Origin: Martinezella calliandrae
GTDB taxonomy: Bacteria > Pseudomonadota > Alphaproteobacteria > Rhizobiales > Rhizobiaceae
Direction: 5' to 3'
Assembly (NCBI RefSeq): GCF_030272695.1
Contig: NZ_JARFYN010000060.1
Span: 1 to 40,096, forward strand
Length of the DNA stretch: 40,096 nt
Shown here: positions 7,702-15,811 of the stretch, one piece after another
How the letters are laid out: each line of letters begins with the position of its first letter
Position numbering within the stretch: position 1 is the stretch's first letter
Notes under the pieces: generated by a model
What the model was told of the DNA's origin: nothing
The model's input: the letters and a program-made list of their open reading frames with translations, nothing else
The model's database searches: none
Program-made: the position numbers and the translations under genes

Positions 7702-8505
7702 CTAGCGCTTGGTTTTCGAGGCAGCGGCAACGCTCTTTTTCAATGCGTCCATGATGTTGATGACATTGCTCGGTGGCGTTTCGGCCTCTGGCTTGGGTTT
7801 GGCCGCCCGTTTCCGCCCCTTCTTTTTTGCGGCGATCAGCTCGTGCAGCTTGTCCTCAACCGGATCGCTTGCCATCGAAGGCGTCCAGGGTTTCGTCTGT
7901 TCGTCGATCAACTGCAGGACAAGCGACATCAAGGACGGATCGGCTTTATTGGCGTTGATCGTTTCGAAATAGGCCGCCTTATCGCGAACCTCATCACCGT
8001 AGCGCAATGTCCACAACACGATGCCTTTGTCGCGAGGCTCGAGCATGACGGCCCGCTCGCGGCGATACATCACCAATCGGGAGATACCGACCGTCTTGGT
8101 CGCCGCCATGGCGTCACGAATGACGCAGAAAGCCTCCTCGCCGACAGGATCGTCCGGGGTCAGATAATGCGGCTGGTCGAGCCAGATCCATTCGATGGAG
8201 TCGCGCGGCGCAAAGATGTCGATATCGATCGTGCGGGTGCTTTCGAGCGCGACGGACTCCAGTTCGTCGTCTTCGATGAGCACATACTCGCCCTCGCCAC
8301 GCTCATAGCCTTTGACCTCATCGTCCTCCTTCACCACCTTGCCGGTGACGGAGTCGACATATTGGCTGACGACGCGGTTCCGGGTCTCGCGATTGAGGGT
8401 GTGGAAACGGATCTTTTCATTTTCCGATACAGCCGGTGCCATCGCGACCGGGCAGGTCACGAGCGAAAGCTTGAGATAGCCTTTCCAGAAAGAACGCTGA
8501 GCCAT
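7702..8505 (-). CDS. ku: Ku protein, second copy
   Basis: A second prokaryotic Ku of 267 aa. It starts MAQRSFWKGYLKLSLVTCPV and keeps the core landmarks (KIRFHTLNRETRNRVVSQYVD, EVKGYERGEGEYVLIEDDEL, WIWLDQPHYLTPDD). Its basic tail (KKKGRKRAAKPKPEAE) ends in a NVINIMDALKKS-like segment, the part that contacts LigD in this family. It is clearly diverged from the first Ku, so it is an old paralogue and not a fresh duplication. The frame is open to 8667, but the start at 8505 has GGGAG about 8 bp upstream and matches the family start. It has its own EcfG-type promoter. Multiple ku genes are known in Sinorhizobium and other rhizobia. Confidence 0.95.
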   Translation of the reverse strand: MAQRSFWKGYLKLSLVTCPVAMAPAVSENEKIRFHTLNRETRNRVVSQYVDSVTGKVVKEDDEVKGYERGEGEYVLIEDDELESVALESTRTIDIDIFAPRDSIEWIWLDQPHYLTPDDPVGEEAFCVIRDAMAATKTVGISRLVMYRRERAVMLEPRDKGIVLWTLRYGDEVRDKAAYFETINANKADPSLMSLVLQLIDEQTKPWTPSMASDPVEDKLHELIAAKKKGRKRAAKPKPEAETPPSNVINIMDALKKSVAAASKTKR

Positions 8506-8531
8506 GCCCCGATCTCCCAATTTCACATCGG

Positions 8532-8556
8532 AACGGCAGGCTCGACGCTTTGTTCC
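8532..8556 (-). promoter_or_regulatory. EcfG (general stress sigma) promoter for the second ku
   Basis: On the - strand GGAAC (8556-8552) is followed after exactly 16 bases by CGTT (8535-8532), the alphaproteobacterial EcfG/RpoE2 consensus. The predicted transcript starts about 20 bp before the ku ATG at 8505. Spacing and sequence are identical in form to the ku-ligD promoter at 1677. Confidence 0.8.
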
Positions 8557-8703
8557 ATGTGACGACCCCTCGCCAGTCGCCGCGCGCCTTTGGGGGGCGA
8601 TTGCAACCACGACAATTTCGAATTCGACATCGTCCAGCAGGGGCCATTTTTTTGGCTTGCGATCCACTTCTAGGTGAACAGGGACCCTGGCCCTTCAAGT
8701 CGT

Positions 8704-11361
8704 CTATTCAGCCGCCGTCGCCAGGCACCCATCGATGATCCCGCGGATTTCGGCGCGACAGGAGCCGCAATTGGTCCCCGCGTTCAGCGCTTTACCGATG
8801 GCCTCGACGCTGTGGCATCCATTGCGAACCGCACCGACGATCTGGTTGACGCCGACGCCGAAACACGAGCAGACCGTTGCTCCCGGATCCGGTGTGTCGG
8901 CGCCCGGTCGCCCGGCGACAAGGGCAAAGCGTTTGCGCATATTGCCGTGAGATGCAGACAATTGCGCGATCGCCCAATTGCGAGCGACGGCCACCGGCTG
9001 GCGGGCGAGAAACAGCGCCGCTATCAGCCTGTCGCCGTCGAAAAAGGCCAAACGCAGATCGCCGGAGGTTTGATCGGCATAACCGAGCGGTTCGACTTCT
9101 AAAGGAATGTCGAACGTGGCGCGGCACCAGTCCGCCCACTCTTGCGTGCTATCGTCGAAAGCGAGCTCCACTCGCCATCCGCCATCGGCTTTGGCGAGCG
9201 CCCAGTAGGCAGCTTCCAGATGCTGCGGCTTTGCCATGGAAACGGCAAAGCCATAGTGTGATGCCTTGAAAGGACGTGCGGCGACAGCAACATTTTTCGA
9301 TGCCGGCTGGCCGGAGACGGGATCGGTCAGCGGCGCAACGACGGTGTCGATGCGCGCCTTTGCGGCGAAGCTGTCGTTCCAATGCATCGGCACGAACAAG
9401 CTGTCACGCGCCTGTCGTTCCGTCACCAGCGCCCGGACGATCACCTTGCCATGCGAGCTTTCGATCTCGATGAGGCTGGCGTCGCTCACGCCGATTTTGT
9501 TCGCGTCGCGGGGATGGATTTCGGCAAAGGGCTCGGCAATATGCGCCGATAGCCTCGCACTTTTGCCGGTGCGGGTCATCGTATGCCATTGGTCACGGAT
9601 ACGGCCGGTATTGAGCGTGAAAGGGAATTGGGTCGTCGTGCGGTCCGAAACCGGCATCTTGACGGCCACGAAACGCGCCTTGCCGTCGGCGTGAAAGAAC
9701 CGGCCATCGCCAAAGAAGCGCGTTGTCTGTGGTGCGGATCCCGCAGGCTGCGGCCATTGGGACGGCGAAAGCGCATCATAGTCATCAGCCGCGATTTGCG
9801 CATAAGCGCCAATATCGAAATCCCGGCTGCCATTATTTTCAAAGCTGGAAAGGCTGGCGTGCTCGGCGAAGATAGCAGCTGTCGAGGGGAATGAGAAAGC
9901 CTCGGCAAATCCCATGCGTCGGCCCACCTCGGCCATCTGCCACCAGTCCGGCTTCGCCTCGAAAGGGGAGGGGAGAAATCCGCGTTGGCGGGAAATCCGG
10001 CGTTCGGAATTAGTGACGGTGCCGTCTTTCTCGCCCCAACCGAGGGAAGGCAGCAAGACATCCGCGTGTCGCGCAGTATCCGTCTGCCGCAAGACATCGG
10101 ACACGACGACGAAGGGACAGGCCTTGATGGCAGCTTCGACGGCGTCGGCATCCGGCATCGAAACCACAGGATTGGTCGCCATGATCCATAATGCCTTGAC
10201 GCGGCCATCGGCAACGGCGCGAAACATGTCGACGGCCTTCAATCCCGGCCGTTCCGCGATCTTGGGCGAGTTCCAGAAGCGCTGCACGCGATCTCGATCG
10301 TCTGCATTTTCGATTGCCATGTGGGCGGCAAGCATATTGGCGAGCCCACCGACTTCGCGTCCGCCCATTGCGTTCGGTTGGCCGGTCAGGGAGAAGGGCC
10401 CCATGCCCGGACGGCCGATGCGCCCCGTGGCGAGATGGCAATTTATGATGGCATTGACCTTGTCGGTGCCGGACGATGATTGGTTGACGCCCTGGCTGTA
10501 GCAGGTCACCACTTTTTCCGTCGTCTCGAACAAGCGGAAGAATTCCCGCAATTGCATCGCCGGCAGACCTGTCTTGTCGAGCAGATCGCCAAAACTCAGC
10601 GTCGAGGCTTCGGCGAAGGCTTGCGAGAAACCCTCAGTATGAAGCGCGATGAAATTCTGGTCGATAGCGGAGCTCTGGGCCAGGCGGGCAAGCAGACCCG
10701 TGAATAGAGCGACATCACCATCCGGACGGATCGCCAGATGCAGGTCGGCGATATCGCAGGTCATCGTTCGGCGCGGATCGATGACGACGACCTTCATTGC
10801 CGGGCGTTCGGCTTTTGCGGCGGCAAGGCGTTGGTAGAGCACCGGATGGCACCAGGCGAGATTGGAGCCGGTCAGGATCACCAGATCGGCCAGTTCGATA
10901 TCTTCGTAGGTGCCGGGCACAGTATCCGAACCGAAGGCACGACGGTGGCCCGCGACTGAAGACGACATGCACAGGCGCGAATTGGTGTCGATATTGGCCG
11001 AGCCGATAAAGCCCTTCATCAGCTTGTTGGCGACGTAATAGTCTTCAGTCAGAAGCTGACCGGAGACATAGAAGGCGACTGACCCCGCCCCATGCGCGGC
11101 GATAGTTTCGGAAAAGCGTTTTGCCACCAGATCGAGAGCGTCGTCCCAGTTCGCCCGTTGACCGTCGACTTCCGGATAGCAAAGGCGGCCGTCTAGATCG
11201 ATCGTCTCCGAAAGCGCCGAACCTTTGGAACAGAGGCGCCCGTAATTGGAGGGATGATCGGGATCGCCTTTGACGGAAACCTTGCCGTGATCATCGACGC
11301 GGGCGATGACGCCGCAGCCGACGCCGCAATAGGGACAGGTCGTTTTCGTCTCAGCAGGCAT
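8704..11361 (-). CDS. nasA: Assimilatory nitrate reductase, molybdopterin catalytic subunit
   Basis: This cytoplasmic enzyme reduces nitrate to nitrite. The 885-aa protein begins with a [4Fe-4S] motif (Cys9, Cys12, Cys16, Cys44; CPYCGVGC then GRLCSKG), followed by molybdopterin oxidoreductase domains including NSRLCMSSSVAGHR, whose Cys is the likely Mo ligand. The molydopterin-binding C-terminal domain starts near PFTLNTGRIRDQWHTMTRTG. A BFD-like [2Fe-2S] domain closes the protein (VCSCFGVG and NCGSC), as in Klebsiella NasA. The ATG at 11361 has GGAGAA 8 bp upstream; a TTG at 11376 is less likely. It is the last gene of the narK-nirB-nirD-nasA operon, 46 bp after nirD. Confidence 0.96.
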   Translation of the reverse strand: MPAETKTTCPYCGVGCGVIARVDDHGKVSVKGDPDHPSNYGRLCSKGSALSETIDLDGRLCYPEVDGQRANWDDALDLVAKRFSETIAAHGAGSVAFYVSGQLLTEDYYVANKLMKGFIGSANIDTNSRLCMSSSVAGHRRAFGSDTVPGTYEDIELADLVILTGSNLAWCHPVLYQRLAAAKAERPAMKVVVIDPRRTMTCDIADLHLAIRPDGDVALFTGLLARLAQSSAIDQNFIALHTEGFSQAFAEASTLSFGDLLDKTGLPAMQLREFFRLFETTEKVVTCYSQGVNQSSSGTDKVNAIINCHLATGRIGRPGMGPFSLTGQPNAMGGREVGGLANMLAAHMAIENADDRDRVQRFWNSPKIAERPGLKAVDMFRAVADGRVKALWIMATNPVVSMPDADAVEAAIKACPFVVVSDVLRQTDTARHADVLLPSLGWGEKDGTVTNSERRISRQRGFLPSPFEAKPDWWQMAEVGRRMGFAEAFSFPSTAAIFAEHASLSSFENNGSRDFDIGAYAQIAADDYDALSPSQWPQPAGSAPQTTRFFGDGRFFHADGKARFVAVKMPVSDRTTTQFPFTLNTGRIRDQWHTMTRTGKSARLSAHIAEPFAEIHPRDANKIGVSDASLIEIESSHGKVIVRALVTERQARDSLFVPMHWNDSFAAKARIDTVVAPLTDPVSGQPASKNVAVAARPFKASHYGFAVSMAKPQHLEAAYWALAKADGGWRVELAFDDSTQEWADWCRATFDIPLEVEPLGYADQTSGDLRLAFFDGDRLIAALFLARQPVAVARNWAIAQLSASHGNMRKRFALVAGRPGADTPDPGATVCSCFGVGVNQIVGAVRNGCHSVEAIGKALNAGTNCGSCRAEIRGIIDGCLATAAE

Positions 11362-11407
11362 TGAGGTGTTCTCCAAGCGCCGAAGATATGGCTGGGCGAA
11401 AGACCAT

Positions 11408-11737
11408 CTATTCTGCCGCCATCATGAGACTATCGAGCCTGATCGACAGTACGCCATCCTCATTACGCACCGGGATGGTGCGAACTGAACCTTCATCCGC
11501 CCCAAGCGCCTTGCCGGTTTCAAGCGAGATGACCCAATTGTGCAGCGGGCAGGTGACGGCTGCGCCATGCACGATCCCTTGCGAAAGCGGCCCGCCCTTG
11601 TGCGGGCAATGATCCTCGATGGCGAAGACTTCGTTTTCCGCGGTACGGAAGACCGCGATCTTGCCTTGCGGGGTCTTCACGCAGCGCGCGCCGCGCAGCG
11701 GGATATCTGAAATGTCGCCGATCTCAATCCAGTTCAT
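11408..11737 (-). CDS. nirD: Nitrite reductase small subunit (Rieske-type)
   Basis: The 109-aa partner of NirB in NADH-dependent assimilatory nitrite reductase. It has a complete Rieske fold with both ligand motifs: CPHKGGPL and CPLHNW (CxH and CxxH). Many enterobacterial NirD proteins have lost these ligands, so this one probably binds a [2Fe-2S] cluster. Two ATGs lie two codons apart; 11737 is preferred because GAGGAG is 6 bp upstream, while it touches the ATG at 11743 directly. It begins 10 bp after the nirB stop. The open frame further upstream is only the shadow of nirB. Confidence 0.94.
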   Translation of the reverse strand: MNWIEIGDISDIPLRGARCVKTPQGKIAVFRTAENEVFAIEDHCPHKGGPLSQGIVHGAAVTCPLHNWVISLETGKALGADEGSVRTIPVRNEDGVLSIRLDSLMMAAE

Positions 11738-11747
11738 ATTCATCTCC

Positions 11748-14198
11748 TCACTCGGCCGCCTGCGGGTAACCGATCGTCGCCATCGGCTTGAACTCATGCT
11801 TGTCCTTGCCGGAGACGCGCTCCGACCAAGGATCGACCTGGGCGAATTTCTGGCTGAAGACGAAACGGTCGTAGTAGGCCTTGCGCTTTTCAGCATCGCC
11901 CATGATCTGGCGGCGGATTTCGTCGAGACCGATGCGTTTGGCCCATTTGTAAATGCGCTCGAGATAACGAGCCTGTTCGCGGTACATCTGGGTGAGTGCC
12001 ACGATATGCTCCAGAGCTTCGTTCTCGGTCTTGACGAGGCCGAGCACTTCCGTGCCCTTGATGTCGAGACCGGCCGCGCCGGCAAAATGGATCTCGAAGC
12101 CTGAATCAACGCAGATGACGCCGATGTCCTTGCAGGTCGCCTCGGCACAATTGCGCGGACACCCGGAAACCGCCATCTTGAGCTTTGCCGGCGTCCACGA
12201 ACCCCACATGAATTTCTCGATGCGGATGCCGAGGCCGGTCGAATCCTGCGTGCCGAAGCGACACCAGTCGGAACCGACGCAGGTCTTCACGGTGCGCAAC
12301 CCCTTGGCATAGGCCTGGCCGGAGATGAAGCCCGCCTTGCCGAGATCGGCCCAGACGGCGGGCAGGTCCTCCTTTTGCACGCCAAGCAGGTCGATGCGCT
12401 GACCACCGGTCACCTTCACCATCGGGATCTCGAACTTGTCGACGACATCGGCGATGGCGCGCAGCTCGTTGGAACTGGTTACGCCGCCCCACATGCGCGG
12501 CACGACGGAATAGGTGCCGTCTTTCTGGATGTTGGCGTGAACACGCTCGTTGATGAAGCGCGACTGGTAATCGTCGGCATATTCATCCGGCCAGTCGCAA
12601 ACGAGGTAGTAATTCAGTGCCGGCCGGCATTTCGCGCAGCCGCAGGAGGTCTTCCACTCCAGCTCCTGCATGACGGCGGGGATCGTCTTCAGCCCCTTGG
12701 CCTTGATGAGCCGGCGCACATCGTCGTGGCCGAGCTCGGTGCAGGCGCACATCGGCTGCACTGCTTTGGAATTGTAGCTGTCGCCAAGCGTGATCGACAT
12801 CAGTTGTTCGACCAAGCCGGTGCAGGAGCCGCATGAAGCGGATGCCTTGGTGTGGGCGCGCACGTCGTCCACGGATGTCAGTCCCTTGGCGGTAATTGTC
12901 GATGTGATTTTGCCCTTACAAACGCCGTTGCAGCCGCAGATTTCCGCATCATCCGGCAAGGCTGCAACGGCCGCCATAGGGTCCAGCGGTGACCCTCCCT
13001 GGTAGGCCTGGCCGAAGATCAGCGTCTCGCGCATCTCCGAAATATCGGTCGCCTTCTTTTTCAGGTCGTTGAACCATGCGCCGTCGGCCGTCTCGCCGTA
13101 TAACACGGTGCCGATGATGCGGTTGTCTTTGAGGATCACTCGTTTGTAGACGCCGGCTGCGGCATCGCGCAGCACGATTTCCTCGCGATCGTCGCCGTCT
13201 GCAAAGTCGCCGAGAGAAAAAAGGTCGATGCCGGTAACCTTGAGCTTGGTCGGCGTGTCGGAATGCACGAAGCCGGCTGTGTTGTCGCCGGCAAGCCGCG
13301 CGGCGGCAACGCGGGCCATTTCATAGAGCGGCGCCACCAGGCCGTAGACTTGCCCGTCGACCTCGGCGCATTCGCCGAGCGCGTAGATATCGCCGTCGGA
13401 CGTGCCCATCCCGGCATCGACGACGATGCCTCTGTTGACGGCGAGGCCAGCGTCCTTGGCAAGACCAGCGCTCGGGCGAATACCGACTGCCATGACGACC
13501 AGCGTCGCCGGCACGATGGTGCCGTCGGTCAGTTCCACACCTTCGACCTTGCCGTTGCCGATGATTGCCTTGGTGTTGGCCTTGGTGATCACCTTGATGC
13601 CGCGTTCCTCGACCGCTTTTTGCAGCAGGTAGCCGGCGGCCGGATCGAGCTGGCGTTCCATCAGCGTCGGCATGACATGCAGCACGGTGACATCCATGCC
13701 GCGCGAACTTAGACCCGCGGCAGCTTCGAGGCCGAGCAGGCCGCCGCCAATAACGACCGCCTTGGCGCGGGATTGGGCGGCAAGCAGCATGGCGTTGACG
13801 TCGTCCAGATCGCGATAGGTCAAGACGCCCGGCAGATTGTTTCCGGGAACGGGAATGATGAAGGGCACGGAGCCGGTGGCGATCACCAGCTTGTCGTAGC
13901 TCTCGGTGACACCATGATCCGACGTGACGGTCTTGGCGGTGCGATCGATGGCGACGATCTTGTGTCCCTTGTAGAGGGTGATGTTGTTCTTAATGTACCA
14001 ACCATCCCCATGAATGATGATCTGCTCATAGTCCTTCTCGCCGGAAAGAACTGGCGACAGCATGATGCGGTCGTAATTGACGCGCGGTTCAGCGTTGAAG
14101 ATCGTCACTTCATAACGATCGGGCGCCTTTTCCAAGAGATGTTCCAGCATGCGTCCGGGCGCCATGCCGTTGCCGATGATGACAAGTTTCTGGGTCAT
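11748..14198 (-). CDS. nirB: Assimilatory nitrite reductase large subunit
   Basis: The 816-aa flavin, iron-sulfur and siroheme enzyme reduces nitrite to ammonium with NAD(P)H. The N-terminal half is a FAD/NAD oxidoreductase (KLVIIGNGMAPGRMLEHL; second nucleotide fold AKAVVIGGGLLGLEAAAGL). BFD-like [2Fe-2S] motifs follow (CGCNGVCKG with ASCGSC, then CAC and CGCAKC). The C-terminal sulfite/nitrite reductase module shows both siroheme/[4Fe-4S] motifs: CVGSDWC and CPRNC. The ATG at 14198 is chosen because the homology starts at TQKLVIIG; the ribosome site is weak. It lies between narK (19 bp) and nirD (10 bp). Confidence 0.97.
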   Translation of the reverse strand: MTQKLVIIGNGMAPGRMLEHLLEKAPDRYEVTIFNAEPRVNYDRIMLSPVLSGEKDYEQIIIHGDGWYIKNNITLYKGHKIVAIDRTAKTVTSDHGVTESYDKLVIATGSVPFIIPVPGNNLPGVLTYRDLDDVNAMLLAAQSRAKAVVIGGGLLGLEAAAGLSSRGMDVTVLHVMPTLMERQLDPAAGYLLQKAVEERGIKVITKANTKAIIGNGKVEGVELTDGTIVPATLVVMAVGIRPSAGLAKDAGLAVNRGIVVDAGMGTSDGDIYALGECAEVDGQVYGLVAPLYEMARVAAARLAGDNTAGFVHSDTPTKLKVTGIDLFSLGDFADGDDREEIVLRDAAAGVYKRVILKDNRIIGTVLYGETADGAWFNDLKKKATDISEMRETLIFGQAYQGGSPLDPMAAVAALPDDAEICGCNGVCKGKITSTITAKGLTSVDDVRAHTKASASCGSCTGLVEQLMSITLGDSYNSKAVQPMCACTELGHDDVRRLIKAKGLKTIPAVMQELEWKTSCGCAKCRPALNYYLVCDWPDEYADDYQSRFINERVHANIQKDGTYSVVPRMWGGVTSSNELRAIADVVDKFEIPMVKVTGGQRIDLLGVQKEDLPAVWADLGKAGFISGQAYAKGLRTVKTCVGSDWCRFGTQDSTGLGIRIEKFMWGSWTPAKLKMAVSGCPRNCAEATCKDIGVICVDSGFEIHFAGAAGLDIKGTEVLGLVKTENEALEHIVALTQMYREQARYLERIYKWAKRIGLDEIRRQIMGDAEKRKAYYDRFVFSQKFAQVDPWSERVSGKDKHEFKPMATIGYPQAAE

Positions 14199-14217
14199 AG
14201 GGGAATTCCGATCCGAA

Positions 14218-15492
14218 TTACTGGGCAGCAAAAACGCTGGTGTTTGCGGCCGCGGCGCTGTTGCGCTGCAACTGCCGAATGGAAAGATGCATCCATATCA
14301 TCGAGACCGCGACGATCGCGAAGAGCAGCATGAAGCAGCTCGACCATAGGCCGGTCATATCCTTGAGAAGGCCGAAGGCGATCGGCAGGATAAATCCACC
14401 AAGGCCGCCCATCATGCCGACAATGCCGCCGACAGCGCCGACAGCGCCGGGATAATAGGCGGGAATGTGTTTGTAGACGGCCGCCTTGCCGAGGCTCATG
14501 AAGAAGCCAAGGATGAAGATGACGACGATGAAGATGGCCGGCGTGATGCCGAAGGCCGGGCCTGCTGCGGTGGCGGCTGGCAGCGAAAGGATCAAGGTGG
14601 CGAGCGCCGATACCGCTAGCATGGTGTACATGACGCTTCGTGCGCCCTTCTTGTCGGAAAGCATGCCACCGAAGGCGCGAAAGATGCTGCCGGGGATGGA
14701 ATAGGCTGCGGCGACCATGCCGGCAGTCTCGAGGTTGAAGCCGTAGACGCCGACCAGATAACGGGGCAGCCACAGGGACAGGGCGACGAAGCCGCCGAAC
14801 GCGAAGAAGTAATAGAGCGAGAAGCGCCAGACCTGCACGTTCTTCAACGGTGCGAATTCCTGCAGGAGGCTCTTGGATGCGCCGCCGCCATTGCGACGAG
14901 CGCGGAAGGCCGGATCATCCGTCGTGGTGAACCAGAAGACGACTGCCATGGCCGCAAGCACCAGCGCCCAGATCTCCGCGACAGCCTGCCAGCCCCAGGC
15001 AATGAGGACGAAAGGGGCCGCGAACTTGGTCACAGCAGCACCGACATTGCCAGCGCCGAAGATGCCTAGCGCCGTTCCCTGCTTTTCGGGCGGGAAGAAG
15101 GGTGAGACGTAGGCGACACCGACCGCAAAGGAGCCACCGGCAAGGCCGACGCCGAGGCCGGCGAGGAGCATCTGCGCATAGGTGTGGGCATAGGACAACA
15201 AAAAGGTCGCCAAGGCGGCGGCAAGCATGGTGAGCGTGTAGACGAGCCGGCCGCCATAGCGCGTGGTCCAGATGCCAAGGACGATACGGACGATCGAACC
15301 GGTCAGGACCGGGGTGCCGACCAGTAAGCCGAACTCGGCTTCGTTCAGGCCAAGTTCCTGTTTGATGCGAATGCCGATGATCGCGAAGATCGTCCAGACG
15401 GCAAAACAGATCGTGAAAGCGAGTGTCGATATCCACAGCGCGCGTTGCGGTGCGTCGAAGGACGATGTCTGCGATTGGTCAAAAGCGGGCAT
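14218..15492 (-). CDS. narK: Nitrate/nitrite MFS transporter, NarK type
   Basis: The 424-aa inner membrane protein has about twelve hydrophobic segments and the nitrate-transporter signature, including AGLGVGLAGGSFAVGVAYVS in the first half and GAVGGIVGMMGGLGGFILP in the second. It imports nitrate, and possibly nitrite, for the reductases encoded downstream. It is the first gene of the assimilation operon, and its leader (15493-15659) carries the ANTAR-type hairpins and terminator, so its transcription should need both nitrogen limitation and nitrate. Some rhizobial loci use the NrtABC importer; here no ABC nitrate importer is adjacent. Confidence 0.94.
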   Translation of the reverse strand: MPAFDQSQTSSFDAPQRALWISTLAFTICFAVWTIFAIIGIRIKQELGLNEAEFGLLVGTPVLTGSIVRIVLGIWTTRYGGRLVYTLTMLAAALATFLLSYAHTYAQMLLAGLGVGLAGGSFAVGVAYVSPFFPPEKQGTALGIFGAGNVGAAVTKFAAPFVLIAWGWQAVAEIWALVLAAMAVVFWFTTTDDPAFRARRNGGGASKSLLQEFAPLKNVQVWRFSLYYFFAFGGFVALSLWLPRYLVGVYGFNLETAGMVAAAYSIPGSIFRAFGGMLSDKKGARSVMYTMLAVSALATLILSLPAATAAGPAFGITPAIFIVVIFILGFFMSLGKAAVYKHIPAYYPGAVGAVGGIVGMMGGLGGFILPIAFGLLKDMTGLWSSCFMLLFAIVAVSMIWMHLSIRQLQRNSAAAANTSVFAAQ

Positions 15493-15543
15493 AGCTTCTC
15501 CGTGCGCGACAACGTCGCGCCTTCCCTCGGTTCGAATTAAAAC

Positions 15544-15609
15544 AAAAAAGCTGCTGGTCAGGGTTCGCGCACGCTGAAAGCGTGTTCGTCAATCCTGGTC
15601 AGCAGCTTT
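15544..15609 (-). terminator. Leader terminator (attenuator) upstream of narK
   Basis: On the - strand a GCTGCTG arm pairs with CAGCAGC and is followed at once by TTTTTT. The inside adds a CAGG/CCTG stretch and a CACGC/GCGTG hairpin. This intrinsic terminator lies 52 bp before the narK start, so transcripts would stop unless it is disrupted. Its 5' arm overlaps the second ANTAR-type hairpin (15601-15612), so the two structures exclude each other. Confidence 0.82.
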
Positions 15610-15635
15610 GCTTGAGACGCCCCACGTTGGACGCC
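15601..15635 (-). promoter_or_regulatory. Two-hairpin ANTAR-type antitermination leader (NasT target)
   Basis: In the transcript the first hairpin (15635-15616) has a 7-bp stem GGCGUCC/GGGCGUC and the hexaloop AACGUG. After 3 nt comes a second, weaker hairpin (15612-15601), AGC/GCU around hexaloop AAAGCU. Both loops have A at position 1 and G at position 4, the known recognition rule for ANTAR proteins. The second hairpin uses bases of the terminator's 5' arm, so binding by NasT would prevent termination. The hairpins are seen; recognition by the NasT encoded in this window is inferred. Confidence 0.75.
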
Positions 15636-15668
15636 AATAGGTGAGCCTTTTCGGCCTCGCAACTGAGG

Positions 15669-15686
15669 ATGCAAGCGGCGTGCCAA
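15669..15686 (-). promoter_or_regulatory. Sigma-54 promoter of the nitrate assimilation operon
   Basis: TTGGCACGCCGCTTGCAT on the - strand fits the RpoN consensus TGGCAC-N5-TTGCA, with the invariant GG and GC exactly 10 bp apart. Transcription would start near 15659, giving a leader of about 165 nt before narK. Sigma-54 with NtrC is the usual nitrogen-limitation control of nas genes. An NtrC-like half site GGTGCA lies at 15787-15792, but I see no complete NtrC box. Confidence 0.85.
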
Positions 15687-15811
15687 ATATGGGAAGCCCG
15701 GAAAGTCTTGTAATATCAATGGAAAAAAATTCGAGGCTTTATTGGCCCGATGACGGGATGGTCAAATCTTGGGCGGCCTTTGCTGCGGTGCACATTAATC
15801 GAGCAGGGTGC

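Noticed and set aside
7687..8562. 291-codon + strand open frame
   Set aside because: It is the antisense shadow of the second ku gene.
15787..15792. NtrC box upstream of the sigma-54 promoter
   Set aside because: Only one half site (GGTGCA) is present; I could not find a paired arm at the expected distance.
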